From assembly GCF_000184705.1 (NCBI RefSeq), contig NC_014831.1:1-64000 (forward strand): 64,000 nucleotides of DNA, written 5' to 3'. The position numbers and the translations under genes are program-made. The notes beneath the pieces were generated by a model. That model did not search any database. It had not been told where the DNA came from and saw nothing but the letters and a program-made list of their open reading frames with translations. The DNA comes from Thermaerobacter marianensis DSM 12885. Its GTDB lineage: Bacteria > Bacillota > Sulfobacillia > Thermaerobacterales > Thermaerobacteraceae. Shown here piece by piece: positions 22,838 to 30,777 of the stretch (its first letter is position 1; each line of letters starts with the position of its first letter).

Positions 22838-23362
22838 GTGTGGGATGAGTGGCCGCCCGACCGGCAACTGCGCTGGATGATCTGGCTCTGGATTGCGGCG
22901 CTATGGGCGGCCGTGATCGCCACCGCCGTCTTCGGAGAGCGGGCCCTGGGTACGACGGGTCATGGACCGGCGGATGCAGACCAAGCCTCCGCCGCACAGG
23001 AGCCCGCCATCGACCCGGCGCCACCTGCGGATCGGTCCGTCTCGCGGAGGCACGCCAGGACTGCGTCGGCTGGCGAGTGGCAGACGTGGACGGCGAGCTG
23101 GTACGGCGAGGAGAGCGGATCGGTGACGGCCTCTGGGGAGCGTTTCGACCCGCAGGCGATGACGGCGGCGCACCGGACCCTGCCGTTTGGGACGCGGCTG
23201 GAGGTCTGCTATGGAGGCCGATGCGTTGTGGTCCGGGTCAACGACCGCGGCCCCTACGTGCCGGGCCGTGACCTGGACCTGAGCCGAGGCGCCGCGGAGG
23301 CCCTGGGCATGACCGAGGCCGGCGTGGCGCCGGTGCAAGTGCGGATCGTGGGGGAGGAGTGA
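22838..23362 (+). CDS. Membrane-anchored RlpA-like (double-psi barrel) protein
   Basis: 174 aa from GTG 22838, correctly spaced from GGGAGGG. An N-terminal membrane segment (MIWLWIAALWAAVIATAVF) precedes a linker and an RlpA-like double-psi beta-barrel (about 85-174): WTASWYGEESGSVTASGERF, THRTLPFGTRLEV-type core (AAHRTLPFGTRLEV) and VRVNDRGPYVPGRDLDLS with the catalytic-type Asp. RlpA-type domains act on peptidoglycan. Its place among early recombination genes rather than lysis genes is unusual. Confidence 0.8.
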   Translation: MWDEWPPDRQLRWMIWLWIAALWAAVIATAVFGERALGTTGHGPADADQASAAQEPAIDPAPPADRSVSRRHARTASAGEWQTWTASWYGEESGSVTASGERFDPQAMTAAHRTLPFGTRLEVCYGGRCVVVRVNDRGPYVPGRDLDLSRGAAEALGMTEAGVAPVQVRIVGEE

Positions 23363-23919
23363 GTGCCATGATGGTCGGCATTGGCGGGGAGGGTTACGTG
23401 CGGGCGGACGAAGTGGTGGCGATCCTGGGACCGATGACAGCCGAAGATGCGCGGCAGGTTACACCGCTAGCCTTCCGCGTTGACGGCCCAGATGCCATGG
23501 TCGTCCTGCGGTCGGGGCAGATCGTGCCAGCGTACCTCAGTCCGCAGACGATCCGGAAGCGTGTGGAGAAGGCATTGCGTGGCCAGGAAGTAGCACGGAC
23601 CAGCGCCGCAAAGGTTGAGCGTGCCTTGTTGGCCGCCTATGAGGCCATGAACTACATGGGAGACATCCTGAACGATATGGATGCCGTCACGGCTAAGGAT
23701 GAGGCGTACTTGAACCAACGGTTTAAAGTCGTGAGGTCCGTGCTTGGGGAGCAGAAGTTGGAGATCCGTGAGGTCCGCTTGGAGCGCGGCCAGACGCTGT
23801 TCGTCCTGTACGACGATCCTCACTCGGACATGGTGCGCGAGGCATGGATCACCTGCGAGGACCTGGACCGGCTGATGGACGGCGTGCCCCACGGGGCGGC
23901 TCCGCAGGACAACGACTAG
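23359..23919 (+). CDS. RemA-like (DUF370) phage regulator
   Basis: 186 aa, GTG start overlapping the preceding stop. Residues about 5-75 resemble the DUF370/RemA/RemB family: IGGEGYVRADEVVAILGP corresponds to the family's N-terminal strand and helix, and AMVVLRSGQIVPAYLSPQTI to its C-terminal motif ending in PQTIRKRV. The last 110 residues are extra and unrecognised, including EIREVRLERGQTLFVLYDD. RemA proteins are DNA-binding regulators of matrix genes in Bacillus. Here a phage regulatory role is plausible; the match was made by eye. Confidence 0.6.
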   Translation: MSAMMVGIGGEGYVRADEVVAILGPMTAEDARQVTPLAFRVDGPDAMVVLRSGQIVPAYLSPQTIRKRVEKALRGQEVARTSAAKVERALLAAYEAMNYMGDILNDMDAVTAKDEAYLNQRFKVVRSVLGEQKLEIREVRLERGQTLFVLYDDPHSDMVREAWITCEDLDRLMDGVPHGAAPQDND

Positions 23920-23950
23920 CGCGGCCCCGCGCCTGAAGGGGTGAAATGAC

Positions 23951-24187
23951 ATGCGGATCGGCCACGAGTGTCCTTATTGCGACGGAACGGGGCACGTTGA
24001 GGATTGTCCCGCACGTGAACCGGTGGAGGGCTTTGCCGACCTTGTAATGAGGTACGCGGGATGTGAAGGATGCTGTCCGCGGGGGTGTGCGGATGCAAGC
24101 GAGATCAAGCAGGCAGCGATAAAGGCCCGTGCATTCGTTCGTCGTGCCGCTGGTAGGGCCCGTCGTCACGGGCACGTCGGGCGGTGA
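23951..24187 (+). CDS. Small cysteine-rich protein, hypothetical
   Basis: 78 aa from ATG 23951, with GAAGGGGTG upstream. CPYCDGTGHVEDCPAR and CEGCCPRGC suggest one or two zinc-binding sites, reminiscent of DnaJ-type or molecular-glue zinc knuckles; the C-terminus is basic (RRAAGRARRHGHVGR). No family recognised. Early region, likely co-transcribed. Confidence 0.5.
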   Translation: MRIGHECPYCDGTGHVEDCPAREPVEGFADLVMRYAGCEGCCPRGCADASEIKQAAIKARAFVRRAAGRARRHGHVGR

Positions 24188-24218
24188 GCGGGGTGTGGGG
24201 AGGGAGGTGGGGTAGACC

Positions 24219-24452
24219 ATGGACATCCGCGAGCTCGTGCAGGCCATGGATCGACGCGGCAAACACATCCGCGGCACTGGCGTCTGGCGTGAGAATCGAG
24301 AGCTACTCGTCATTGCCTGCATGGCGTGCGGACGTGAGTGGTTCTGCTGGTCCCCACCGCCGGCCAATTGGTGGCTGGAGGTGGGCCGGGACTGCGAGCA
24401 TTGCGGCGACGCCGGCGACATGGATGCGGTTAGCGGGGGTGCGAGGAGGTGA
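24219..24452 (+). CDS. Small zinc-motif protein, hypothetical
   Basis: 77 aa from ATG 24219 after GGGAGGTGGGG. CMAC and CEHC lie about 27 residues apart, consistent with one zinc site, separated by Trp-rich sequence (EWFCWSPPPANWWLEV). No family recognised. Stop and next ribosome site are adjacent, indicating an operon. Confidence 0.5.
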   Translation: MDIRELVQAMDRRGKHIRGTGVWRENRELLVIACMACGREWFCWSPPPANWWLEVGRDCEHCGDAGDMDAVSGGARR

Positions 24453-24456
24453 GGGG

Positions 24457-24810
24457 ATGCCGTCCAAGATCGAGCATCATGCCCAGGTCGGCGATCTGGT
24501 CCTGGCCAGCCGAACACGGACGGTGTGGTACCAGGACCGGATCGAGAGGACCAGCCGTTGGTATCTGTTCCGCGTTGAGTTGGTCGACCGCAAAGGCCGG
24601 GTGCGCGCCCTGCGCGAGCATGACAGCTATCATGCTAACCCAGTAATGACGGTCGACAGCCCGATTTACGTTGTCTCACGAGATCAGTTCGACGTCGACA
24701 CCGCGATGGCTGCGTATGCGCAGGAGCACCCGGAGGGGTTTGACAGCTTCGAAGAGGCAAGAGAGTTTTTGCGGCGGTTTTTGAAGGCGGCCGATGCAAA
24801 GGAGGGATAA
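24457..24810 (+). CDS. Hypothetical early protein
   Basis: 117 aa from ATG 24457, preceded by GAGGAGGTGAGGGG. Predicted beta-rich N-terminal half (VGDLVLASRTRTVWYQDRIE, YLFRVELVDRKGRVRALRE) and a helical end (SFEEAREFLRRFLKAADA). Not recognised. It lies in the stretch of small early genes between the recombination and replication modules. Confidence 0.55.
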   Translation: MPSKIEHHAQVGDLVLASRTRTVWYQDRIERTSRWYLFRVELVDRKGRVRALREHDSYHANPVMTVDSPIYVVSRDQFDVDTAMAAYAQEHPEGFDSFEEAREFLRRFLKAADAKEG

Positions 24811-24811
24811 C

Positions 24812-25123
24812 ATGGCCGATCCAAAGTGGACGCCGGGGCCGTGGGAACTGTGTCGTCTATCAGATAGAGCCCTTGCTGTCAAGAAGGCAGGGGAGACATG
24901 GGGCAACTGCGGCATTGCTATCGTGCTCTCTGACAATCGGGAGGCCGATGGGCACTTAATAACCGCCGCGCCGGACATGTACGAGGCGTGCGAGGCAGCC
25001 TTGCTAGCGATAGAAACAAACCCGATCGACCGCTTTCTGACGCCAGAAGAGGTTGATGCGGTTGAAAAGTTGCAGGCTGCCCTCCGCAAGGCGCGGGGTG
25101 AACAGGAGGAGGGAGATGCATGA
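24812..25123 (+). CDS. Phage protein of the 'TPGPWE...APDMYEA' type
   Basis: 103 aa from ATG 24812 after AAAGGAGG. The start WTPGPWELCRLSDRALAV, a middle IAIVLSDNREADGHLITAAP and DMYEACEAALLAIE form the pattern of a small family widespread in phages of many hosts, of unknown function. The C-terminal part is helical. The last four bases overlap the next start (ATGA). Confidence 0.65.
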   Translation: MADPKWTPGPWELCRLSDRALAVKKAGETWGNCGIAIVLSDNREADGHLITAAPDMYEACEAALLAIETNPIDRFLTPEEVDAVEKLQAALRKARGEQEEGDA

Positions 25124-25392
25124 TTCCGATCGGTACCGAGGTCGAGTGGGTATCGCAGTCGCAGGGCTGGTGGACGGTCAAGCGTGGCATTGTCATCGCC
25201 CATCTCGAGCCGGGCCAGCCTGTGGAGACGGTTCTGCCGCCGGGCACCGACCGAAGGCACGTCCGGGGCAATCGGATCTCGAAGCACCGCCGCTACGTCG
25301 TAGCGGTCAAGCGACCCAAGGGCAAGGTGACGTATTACTACACTCCCGTCGCCGAGTGGCTGGAGAATGGCGTGGCGAGCAAGGATGGATGA
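25120..25392 (+). CDS. Hypothetical beta-rich early protein
   Basis: 90 aa from ATG 25120, overlapping the previous gene. Starts IPIGTEVEWVSQSQGWWTVK, reminiscent of small SH3-like barrels; positively charged in the second half (RRYVVAVKRPKGKVTYYY). No family recognised. Confidence 0.5.
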   Translation: MIPIGTEVEWVSQSQGWWTVKRGIVIAHLEPGQPVETVLPPGTDRRHVRGNRISKHRRYVVAVKRPKGKVTYYYTPVAEWLENGVASKDG

Positions 25393-25514
25393 GGCATGGC
25401 CTGGGCCGGCCGGCCCGGTGCTGACCCCACCCGTCGGATCCTGGGCCGAAAGCCCACATGCTGCCATCGTAGCGCAGTGACCGTGCACGTCATGCAACGA
25501 TGGAGGGCATGGAC

Positions 25515-26714
25515 GTGGCCTGGATCGAGAGCCATCAAAGCCTGAAAGACCACCCGAAGACGAGACGTCTTGCGCGGCGCCTGGGTATTAGCGTGCCGGC
25601 AGCCATTGGGCATCTGCACTGCCTGTGGTGGTGGGCCCTCGAGTATGCGCAGGACGGGAGCCTCGCCCAGTACGACGCCGATGACATCGCCGACGCCATG
25701 ATGTGGGACGGCGACAGCCAGCAGCTCGTCCAGGCCCTCGTGCATGCCGGATTCCTCGATGAGACGGGGGATGGCCTCCGCATCCATGATTGGCGGGATT
25801 ACGCAGGTCGACTGATCGAGCAGCGCGAGCGGGCGGCAGCCCGCAAGCGTGAAATGCGCCAGGCCTACGAGGACGGCGTGATCGACCAGGTCCGCGCTCG
25901 AGACGGAAGCATCTGCCGTTACTGCGGCAAGACGGTGAACTGGAAGGACCGGCGAGGGCCTGATGGCGGTACGTATGATCACATCGACCCCAATGGTCCG
26001 AGCACGGTCGACAACTTGGTCGTATGCTGCCGCTCATGCCATTCACGAAAGGGGGCACGGACACCCCAAGAGGCGGGTATGCGGTTGCTGCCGCCAGGTA
26101 AGCACCAGGTTCGTTCTAGGTCTGTACCAGATCCGAACCAGAACGGAACTGGAACAAACCTGCCTACAGTAACCGTAACCCAAACCGGAGAAGAAAATAA
26201 CCCCCCTCCCCCCTTACGGGGGGCTTCCCCCCACGGGGGGGACGCCCGGCCCGCAGATCGTGGCGCCACCAACCCGCCGGACGAGCAGAGCGGCCGCGTG
26301 CGCCGGATGATCCCCCACGAGGCGATCAAGGACGCCTGGAACGAGATCTGCGGCGCCGCCGGCCTGCCCCGGGTGCAGGTTCTCAGCGCCAAGCGGAGGC
26401 AGTACCTGACGGCCCGCTGTACGGAGCTGGCACGCTACTTCGGCGAGCAGGTCTACACGGTGGACTGGTGGCGCGGCGTGTTCCACCGCGTGCGCGGCAG
26501 CCCATTCTGCATGGGCGCTGGCGGACGCGGGTGGCGTGCCACGTTCGACTGGTTGATCGAGCGCCGCGAGGCGGTGGTCCGCCTCATCGAGGGTCACTAC
26601 GACCGGGTGGCTGATGCGCAGACGGCGTTCGAGCGCACGCGCGAGCAGTTCCAGCCCGGCCGGACGGACGAGGACTTCGCAGGCTGGCGAAAGCGCGGGG
26701 GTGGATCGACGTGA
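25515..26714 (+). CDS. Phage replication protein with internal HNH domain
   Basis: 399 aa from GTG 25515, seven bases after GGAGGG, giving the common start MAWIESHQSLKDHPKT of Firmicutes phage replication initiators; the frame opens at 25500. A winged-helix N-terminus (about 1-100) is followed by an HNH module (about 120-185: CRYCGKT, TYDHIDPNGPSTVDNLVVCC, CRSCHSRKGARTP). A low-complexity Pro/Thr/Asn linker and a C-terminal domain (about 255-399) follow. It precedes a DnaC-type loader, so it should recognise the phage origin. The linker DNA is locally AT-rich and then contains runs of C and G able to form hairpins. Confidence 0.75.
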   Translation: MAWIESHQSLKDHPKTRRLARRLGISVPAAIGHLHCLWWWALEYAQDGSLAQYDADDIADAMMWDGDSQQLVQALVHAGFLDETGDGLRIHDWRDYAGRLIEQRERAAARKREMRQAYEDGVIDQVRARDGSICRYCGKTVNWKDRRGPDGGTYDHIDPNGPSTVDNLVVCCRSCHSRKGARTPQEAGMRLLPPGKHQVRSRSVPDPNQNGTGTNLPTVTVTQTGEENNPPPPLRGASPHGGDARPADRGATNPPDEQSGRVRRMIPHEAIKDAWNEICGAAGLPRVQVLSAKRRQYLTARCTELARYFGEQVYTVDWWRGVFHRVRGSPFCMGAGGRGWRATFDWLIERREAVVRLIEGHYDRVADAQTAFERTREQFQPGRTDEDFAGWRKRGGGST

Positions 26715-27454
26715 ACGCGGCGGAGTGGTTCGAGCGGACGTACGGTGTGCCCGCCCCTCGGCTCGTCTACGCCCTGCCCACCGAGGTGGCGATGGTCACG
26801 CATCTCTACTGCCCGGACTGCCCGGGTCTGGACCACTGCCGGTCACCCGTCCGTGGCATGCAGTGCCACTACTGCCCCGAGGAGTCGCATGAGTATCCCG
26901 TTTTTCGCTGGCAGCCGTGTCCGCACGAGCTCATGCGGATCGTGGACGAGCACCTGGGCCGGCGGTTCGCCAGGCGCCAGTTCGCCACGTTCCGTCGGAC
27001 GCCGGCCAACGAGGAGGCGTACTGGCGGGCCCGGGCATACGTGGAGGCCTACGTACCGGGCGAGACCGGAACCGGGCTCATTTTCGTCGGCCCGCCCGGG
27101 ACCGGGAAGACCCACCTTGCGGCGGCCACGTTGCGCGAGATCGTGCGGACCCGCGGGGAGAGGGACTTCGCCTGGGTGCACGTGCCGTCGAAGCTGGACC
27201 GCCTGGAGGCGTATGCGGAACGGCGCTTGCTGGTCCTCGACGACCTGACGGGAACGACGTGGAGCCCCCAGGCGCAGCGCCAGCTCTATGTGCTCATCAA
27301 CCGCCGGTACGAGGCCGAGTTGCCGACCATCGTGACGGCCAACATGGGCAAGGAGCGCATGGAGCGCCTGTTCGGTGCCGACCTTGTGGACCGGCTGAAC
27401 GAGATGTGCGAGCCGTGCATGACAGGCGGAGTGTCGTGGCGATCCGTGGCGTGA
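26711..27454 (+). CDS. DnaC/DnaI-type helicase loader ATPase
   Basis: 247 aa, GTG start overlapping the replication-protein stop. Walker A GPPGTGKTHLAAATL (about residue 122), Walker B RRLLVLDDL and sensor-1-like TIVTANMG identify a DnaC-like AAA+ ATPase. The N-terminal part has CPDC and CHYC, a likely zinc-binding pair as in DnaI. It should load the host replicative helicase at the phage origin together with the upstream protein. No phage helicase is encoded nearby. Confidence 0.9.
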   Translation: MNAAEWFERTYGVPAPRLVYALPTEVAMVTHLYCPDCPGLDHCRSPVRGMQCHYCPEESHEYPVFRWQPCPHELMRIVDEHLGRRFARRQFATFRRTPANEEAYWRARAYVEAYVPGETGTGLIFVGPPGTGKTHLAAATLREIVRTRGERDFAWVHVPSKLDRLEAYAERRLLVLDDLTGTTWSPQAQRQLYVLINRRYEAELPTIVTANMGKERMERLFGADLVDRLNEMCEPCMTGGVSWRSVA

Positions 27455-27607
27455 CCCCGAACTAGCTAGAGCGGGCCCGGGGGCGGCGAGGCGCACACGC
27501 CGGCGACGTTGCAGGCGCCTAAAAACGGGAGCATGGCCGAGGATGTGTCGCAGATGCCTCGCGAGTTGACCATGATGGACGAGCACGAAATGCAGGGGTG
27601 CGGCGTG

Positions 27608-27994
27608 ATGCCGGTGCGGCGTATGACCCTGCCTATCCCGACGGAGGACGAAGAACAGCGGGTCGTGGTGCAGTGGCTGCAGTTGCACGGCATCCTGTTT
27701 GCCCATGTACCCAACGGCGGCTACCGGCGGAGGGTCGAGGCGGCCATCTTTCGGGGCCTCGGGGTCCAGCCCGGGGTGCCGGACCTGCTCATATTCGACC
27801 CGCCGCCGGCGGCGCCGGACCGTCGTGGGGTGGCGCTGGAACTAAAGCGCCGCCAGGGCGGTCGGCTCACTGAGCCGCAGCGGCAGTGGCTCGAGGCCCT
27901 GCGGGCGCGGGGATGGTATGCGACGGTCTGCCGCGGAGCGGACGAGGCGATCGAGACGCTGGAGCGGCTGGGGTATGGGAGGCGATCAGCGTGA
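27608..27994 (+). CDS. VRR-NUC domain nuclease
   Basis: 128 aa from ATG 27608, the start with the best-spaced ribosome site (AGGGGTG); the frame is open from 27509. The VRR-NUC pattern is clear: PTEDEEQRVVVQWLQLHGI, FAHVPNGGYRR, GVQPGVPDLLIF with the catalytic Asp, and ALELKRRQGGRLTEPQRQWL with Glu-x-Lys. These small standalone nucleases are frequent in phages near replication genes and are thought to process branched or damaged DNA. Confidence 0.88.
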   Translation: MPVRRMTLPIPTEDEEQRVVVQWLQLHGILFAHVPNGGYRRRVEAAIFRGLGVQPGVPDLLIFDPPPAAPDRRGVALELKRRQGGRLTEPQRQWLEALRARGWYATVCRGADEAIETLERLGYGRRSA

Positions 27995-28221
27995 TCCGCG
28001 TGTGGAGGCCGTGGCAGCCGGTGCGGGTCGGTGACGTATACCAGCCGGTGGCCAGGGTGCTCAAGGTGCGCAAGGGCAGGCCTACGGTGATTGAGATCGA
28101 CGGCGAGCGGTACGTGTGGATGCCCCGTAGCATGTACATGGGGCCGGGTGCCAAGCATGGCGCATCCGGCGGCGGAGGCAACCGGCCGGCGGAGGGTAAC
28201 GCAGATGGAATGGCGGGATGA
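27991..28221 (+). CDS. Hypothetical small protein
   Basis: 76 aa, GTG start overlapping the VRR-NUC stop (GTGA). The first 45 residues are beta-strand-like (VWRPWQPVRVGDVYQPVARV, PTVIEIDGERYVWMP); the end is Gly/Asn-rich. No family recognised. It overlaps the next gene by 17 bp. Confidence 0.5.
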   Translation: MIRVWRPWQPVRVGDVYQPVARVLKVRKGRPTVIEIDGERYVWMPRSMYMGPGAKHGASGGGGNRPAEGNADGMAG

Positions 28222-28393
28222 ATCTCGCCCATGCGAGCGAGTAGACGGAGACCCAAGCGAGCGGGCGCGGATAAAGGCGCTGGCGCGGGTGGAGGCAGCG
28301 CTTCGACAATTGCGATATGGGCGGGTCGTCGTAACGGTCCAGGACGGTCGCCCGATGATCGTGGAGGTCGTTGAACAAGAGAAGATAGCCTGA
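28205..28393 (+). CDS. DUF2292 (YezD-like) small protein
   Basis: 62 aa from ATG 28205. ALRQLRYGRVVVTVQDGRPM followed by IVEVVEQEKI matches the short DUF2292 pattern (helix, then two strands, ending in a conserved Glu-Lys). Function of the family is unknown; members occur in Firmicutes chromosomes and mobile elements. It is the last gene before the terminator closing the early operon. Confidence 0.65.
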   Translation: MEWRDESRPCERVDGDPSERARIKALARVEAALRQLRYGRVVVTVQDGRPMIVEVVEQEKIA

Positions 28394-28418
28394 TCGCAAC
28401 CGGCTGACGGAGCGACCG

Positions 28419-28465
28419 AGGCCGGCCTGACCCGGGACATCCCGGACGGGCCGGCCTTCGCTTTT
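28419..28465 (+). terminator. Terminator closing the early operon
   Basis: GGCCGGCC at 28420-28427 pairs with GGCCGGCC at 28449-28456, with an inner CCCGGGA/TCCCGG pairing, followed by TTCGCTTTT. It separates early genes from the packaging and structural operon. Confidence 0.85.
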
Positions 28466-28480
28466 AGGGGGTGAGCACGG

Positions 28481-29089
28481 TTGTGGCCGGATCTCCAGCC
28501 CCTGATCGAGGAGTACAGGGACAGCCTGCGCCGGGTGCGGAGGGCGTGGGAGCGGGCGACGGAGCCGGCTGACCGGCAGATCATGTCGAGCATGGCCCGC
28601 GACCTCGAGTGGACCATTGAGTACATGCGGACCGGCTGGCCGCCCCAGCCCGACGAGCGGAGCCGGTCATGGCGGAAGGCCCGGGTAGTGCCCGTCGATC
28701 CGCTGGTCATGCAGGCGATCGTGTGGCAGCACAACCGCATTGTGGAGCGGGCCGCGATGCACGGTGTGGACCTGACCGTGTTCGATCGCCCCGAGCGCCA
28801 CCGGACGACGGCCGCCGAGCGCTCGGCCCTCGAGGCCGTGCTGCAAGACCTGACGGCGGAGGAGCGCGACGTCTTCGTGCTGATCGCCGGCAACCGGTAC
28901 TCCGAGCGCGAGGCGGCCCGGCTGATGGGGCGCAGCCAGACGTGGGTGCGGCTCCGGTACGGTTCCGCCTACCGCAAGGTGATGGAGCGGGCCCGAGGAA
29001 TCACCGCGGCCCTTATTAGTGAGAGGGACTCTCGGGCAGGGGGTGGTGGCCATGGCCCGCACGCAGCGCGTCCCGGACGAGCATCGTAG
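28481..29089 (+). CDS. Sigma-region-4-like late transcription regulator
   Basis: 202 aa, TTG/ATG-type start at 28481 directly after the early terminator. A helical N-terminal region (about 1-110) is followed by LTAEERDVFVLIAGNRYSER and EAARLMGRSQTWVRLRYGSA, a sigma-70 region-4 style HTH. Proteins of this kind (ArpU and RinA-like) sit just before terminase genes and switch on late transcription. It overlaps the terminase small subunit by 38 bp. Confidence 0.7.
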   Translation: MWPDLQPLIEEYRDSLRRVRRAWERATEPADRQIMSSMARDLEWTIEYMRTGWPPQPDERSRSWRKARVVPVDPLVMQAIVWQHNRIVERAAMHGVDLTVFDRPERHRTTAAERSALEAVLQDLTAEERDVFVLIAGNRYSEREAARLMGRSQTWVRLRYGSAYRKVMERARGITAALISERDSRAGGGGHGPHAARPGRAS

Positions 29090-29510
29090 GGAGATTGCGG
29101 AGGCCTTGGTAGCGGGCGCGTCGGCGGCCGAGCTGGCCCGGCAGTACGGCTACCACCGGGCCACGATCTACCGGATCGCCCGAGAGGCGGGCATCAACAT
29201 GGTCGACGTTCGCACCCAGCAGGCCACACGGGCCCGCCGCGACTACGACAAGGCCCGTCGGCTCCAGCTCCTGAACCAGGGGTTCGAGGCCGCGGCCGCC
29301 ATCCTGCCCGAGATCCGCAAGCCGCACCAGCTCAGGGACTGGGCGATCGCTGTTGCGACGCTCGTGGACAAGCGGCGCCTCGAGGACGGCGAGGCCACGG
29401 AGCGGACCGAGGTGTCCAGCGTTGGGGCGCGAGAACGCCTTGCCGAAAGGCTCGACGAGCTCGCCCGGCGGCGACTCGCTCGCGAGCAGACTGGCCGCGC
29501 TGCCGGCTGA
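29052..29510 (+). CDS. Terminase small subunit-like HTH protein
   Basis: 152 aa from ATG 29052. An N-terminal HTH (EIAEALVAGASAAELARQYG, YHRATIYRIAREAG) and a helical C-terminal part match small terminase subunits that recognise packaging sites. Position immediately before the large subunit supports this. The reading frame overlaps the likely N-terminus of TerL. Confidence 0.7.
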   Translation: MARTQRVPDEHRREIAEALVAGASAAELARQYGYHRATIYRIAREAGINMVDVRTQQATRARRDYDKARRLQLLNQGFEAAAAILPEIRKPHQLRDWAIAVATLVDKRRLEDGEATERTEVSSVGARERLAERLDELARRRLAREQTGRAAG

Positions 29511-30759
29511 CGAGCGGCGCAAGCTCATGGCCGAGCTGTCCGACGAGGAAGCAGAGGCGCTGCTGTACGACTGGCGGTTCTGGGCCCGGCCGAAGCAGCT
29601 GCCACCGGAGGGGCCGTGGCGGATATGGCTCATCCTGGCCGGCCGCGGGTTCGGCAAGACGCGGACCGGGGCCGAGTGGGTGCGGGAACAGGTGGAGCGG
29701 CACGGTCGGCGCCGCATCGCCATCGTCGGCCGCACCGCGGCGGACGTGCGCGACGTGATGGTGGAGGGCGAGAGCGGCATCCTCTCCATCAGCCCGCCCT
29801 GGTTCCGGCCGGTCTATGAGCCGTCGAAGCGGCGCCTCACGTGGCCGAACGGCGCCATCGCCACGCTGTACTCGGCCGACGAGCCCGACCTGCTGCGCGG
29901 TCCCCAGCACGACGCCGCCTGGGCGGACGAGCTGGCCGCCTGGCGTCGGCCGGAGGCGTGGGACAACCTGATGTTCGGCCTCCGGCTCGGTCCGGATCCG
30001 CGCGTCGTCGTGACCACCACGCCGCGGCCGGTCAAGCTGATCCGGGACCTGCTCAACGATCCCACGTGCGTTGTTACCCGCGGCTCGACCTACGAGAACG
30101 CCGCCAACCTGGCGCCGGCGTTCCTGGAGCAGATCATATCCCGCTACGAGGGCACCCGCCTTGGGCGTCAGGAGCTCTACGGTGAGGTGTTGGATGACGT
30201 GCCGGGTGCTTTGTGGCAGCGGAAGCGCATCGACGAGCTGCGGGTCCGGGAGGCGCCGGAGCTGGTCCGGGTGGTGGTAGCGATCGACCCGGCCGTGACC
30301 AGCGAGGAGGGTTCGGACGAGACCGGGATCGTGGTGGCCGGCCGGGGCGTCGACGGGGACGCCTACGTGCTGGCGGACCGCAGCTGCCGGATGTCGCCCG
30401 ACGGCTGGGCTCGCCGGGCGGTGAAGGCCTACTACGACTTCGACGGCGACCGGATCGTCGGCGAGGTCAACAACGGCGGCGACCTGGTGGAGACGGTGAT
30501 CCGCACGGTGGACCCCAAGGTCCCCTACAAGGCCGTGCGGGCCAGCCGAGGTAAGGCCGTCCGGGCTGAGCCGGTGGCTGCGCTCTACGAGCAGGGCAAG
30601 GTGCACCACGTTGGCACGTTCGACCACCTTGAGGACCAGCTTTGCCAGATCACACCCGACGGCTACCAGGGTGCCGGATCACCGGACCGGGCGGACGCCC
30701 TCGTGTGGGCGCTGACGGAGCTCATGCTGGAGGACTACGCGGAGCCGGACATCTTCTGA
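29440..30759 (+). CDS. terL: Terminase large subunit
   Basis: About 439 aa; start uncertain between TTG 29440 and ATG 29527, the upstream one retaining a helical segment (LASRLAALPADERRKLMAEL). ATPase domain: WLILAGRGFGKTRTGAEW (Walker A), then YSADEPDLLRGPQHDAAWAD with the Walker B region. Nuclease domain: VAIDPAVTSEEGSDETGI, VGEVNNGGDLVE and the final SPDRADALVWAL. The enzyme pumps DNA into the prohead and cuts it. It resembles HK97/Terminase_6-type subunits. Confidence 0.95.
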   Translation: MPKGSTSSPGGDSLASRLAALPADERRKLMAELSDEEAEALLYDWRFWARPKQLPPEGPWRIWLILAGRGFGKTRTGAEWVREQVERHGRRRIAIVGRTAADVRDVMVEGESGILSISPPWFRPVYEPSKRRLTWPNGAIATLYSADEPDLLRGPQHDAAWADELAAWRRPEAWDNLMFGLRLGPDPRVVVTTTPRPVKLIRDLLNDPTCVVTRGSTYENAANLAPAFLEQIISRYEGTRLGRQELYGEVLDDVPGALWQRKRIDELRVREAPELVRVVVAIDPAVTSEEGSDETGIVVAGRGVDGDAYVLADRSCRMSPDGWARRAVKAYYDFDGDRIVGEVNNGGDLVETVIRTVDPKVPYKAVRASRGKAVRAEPVAALYEQGKVHHVGTFDHLEDQLCQITPDGYQGAGSPDRADALVWALTELMLEDYAEPDIF

Positions 30760-30777
30760 GGCGGGGGTTGGCGATGC

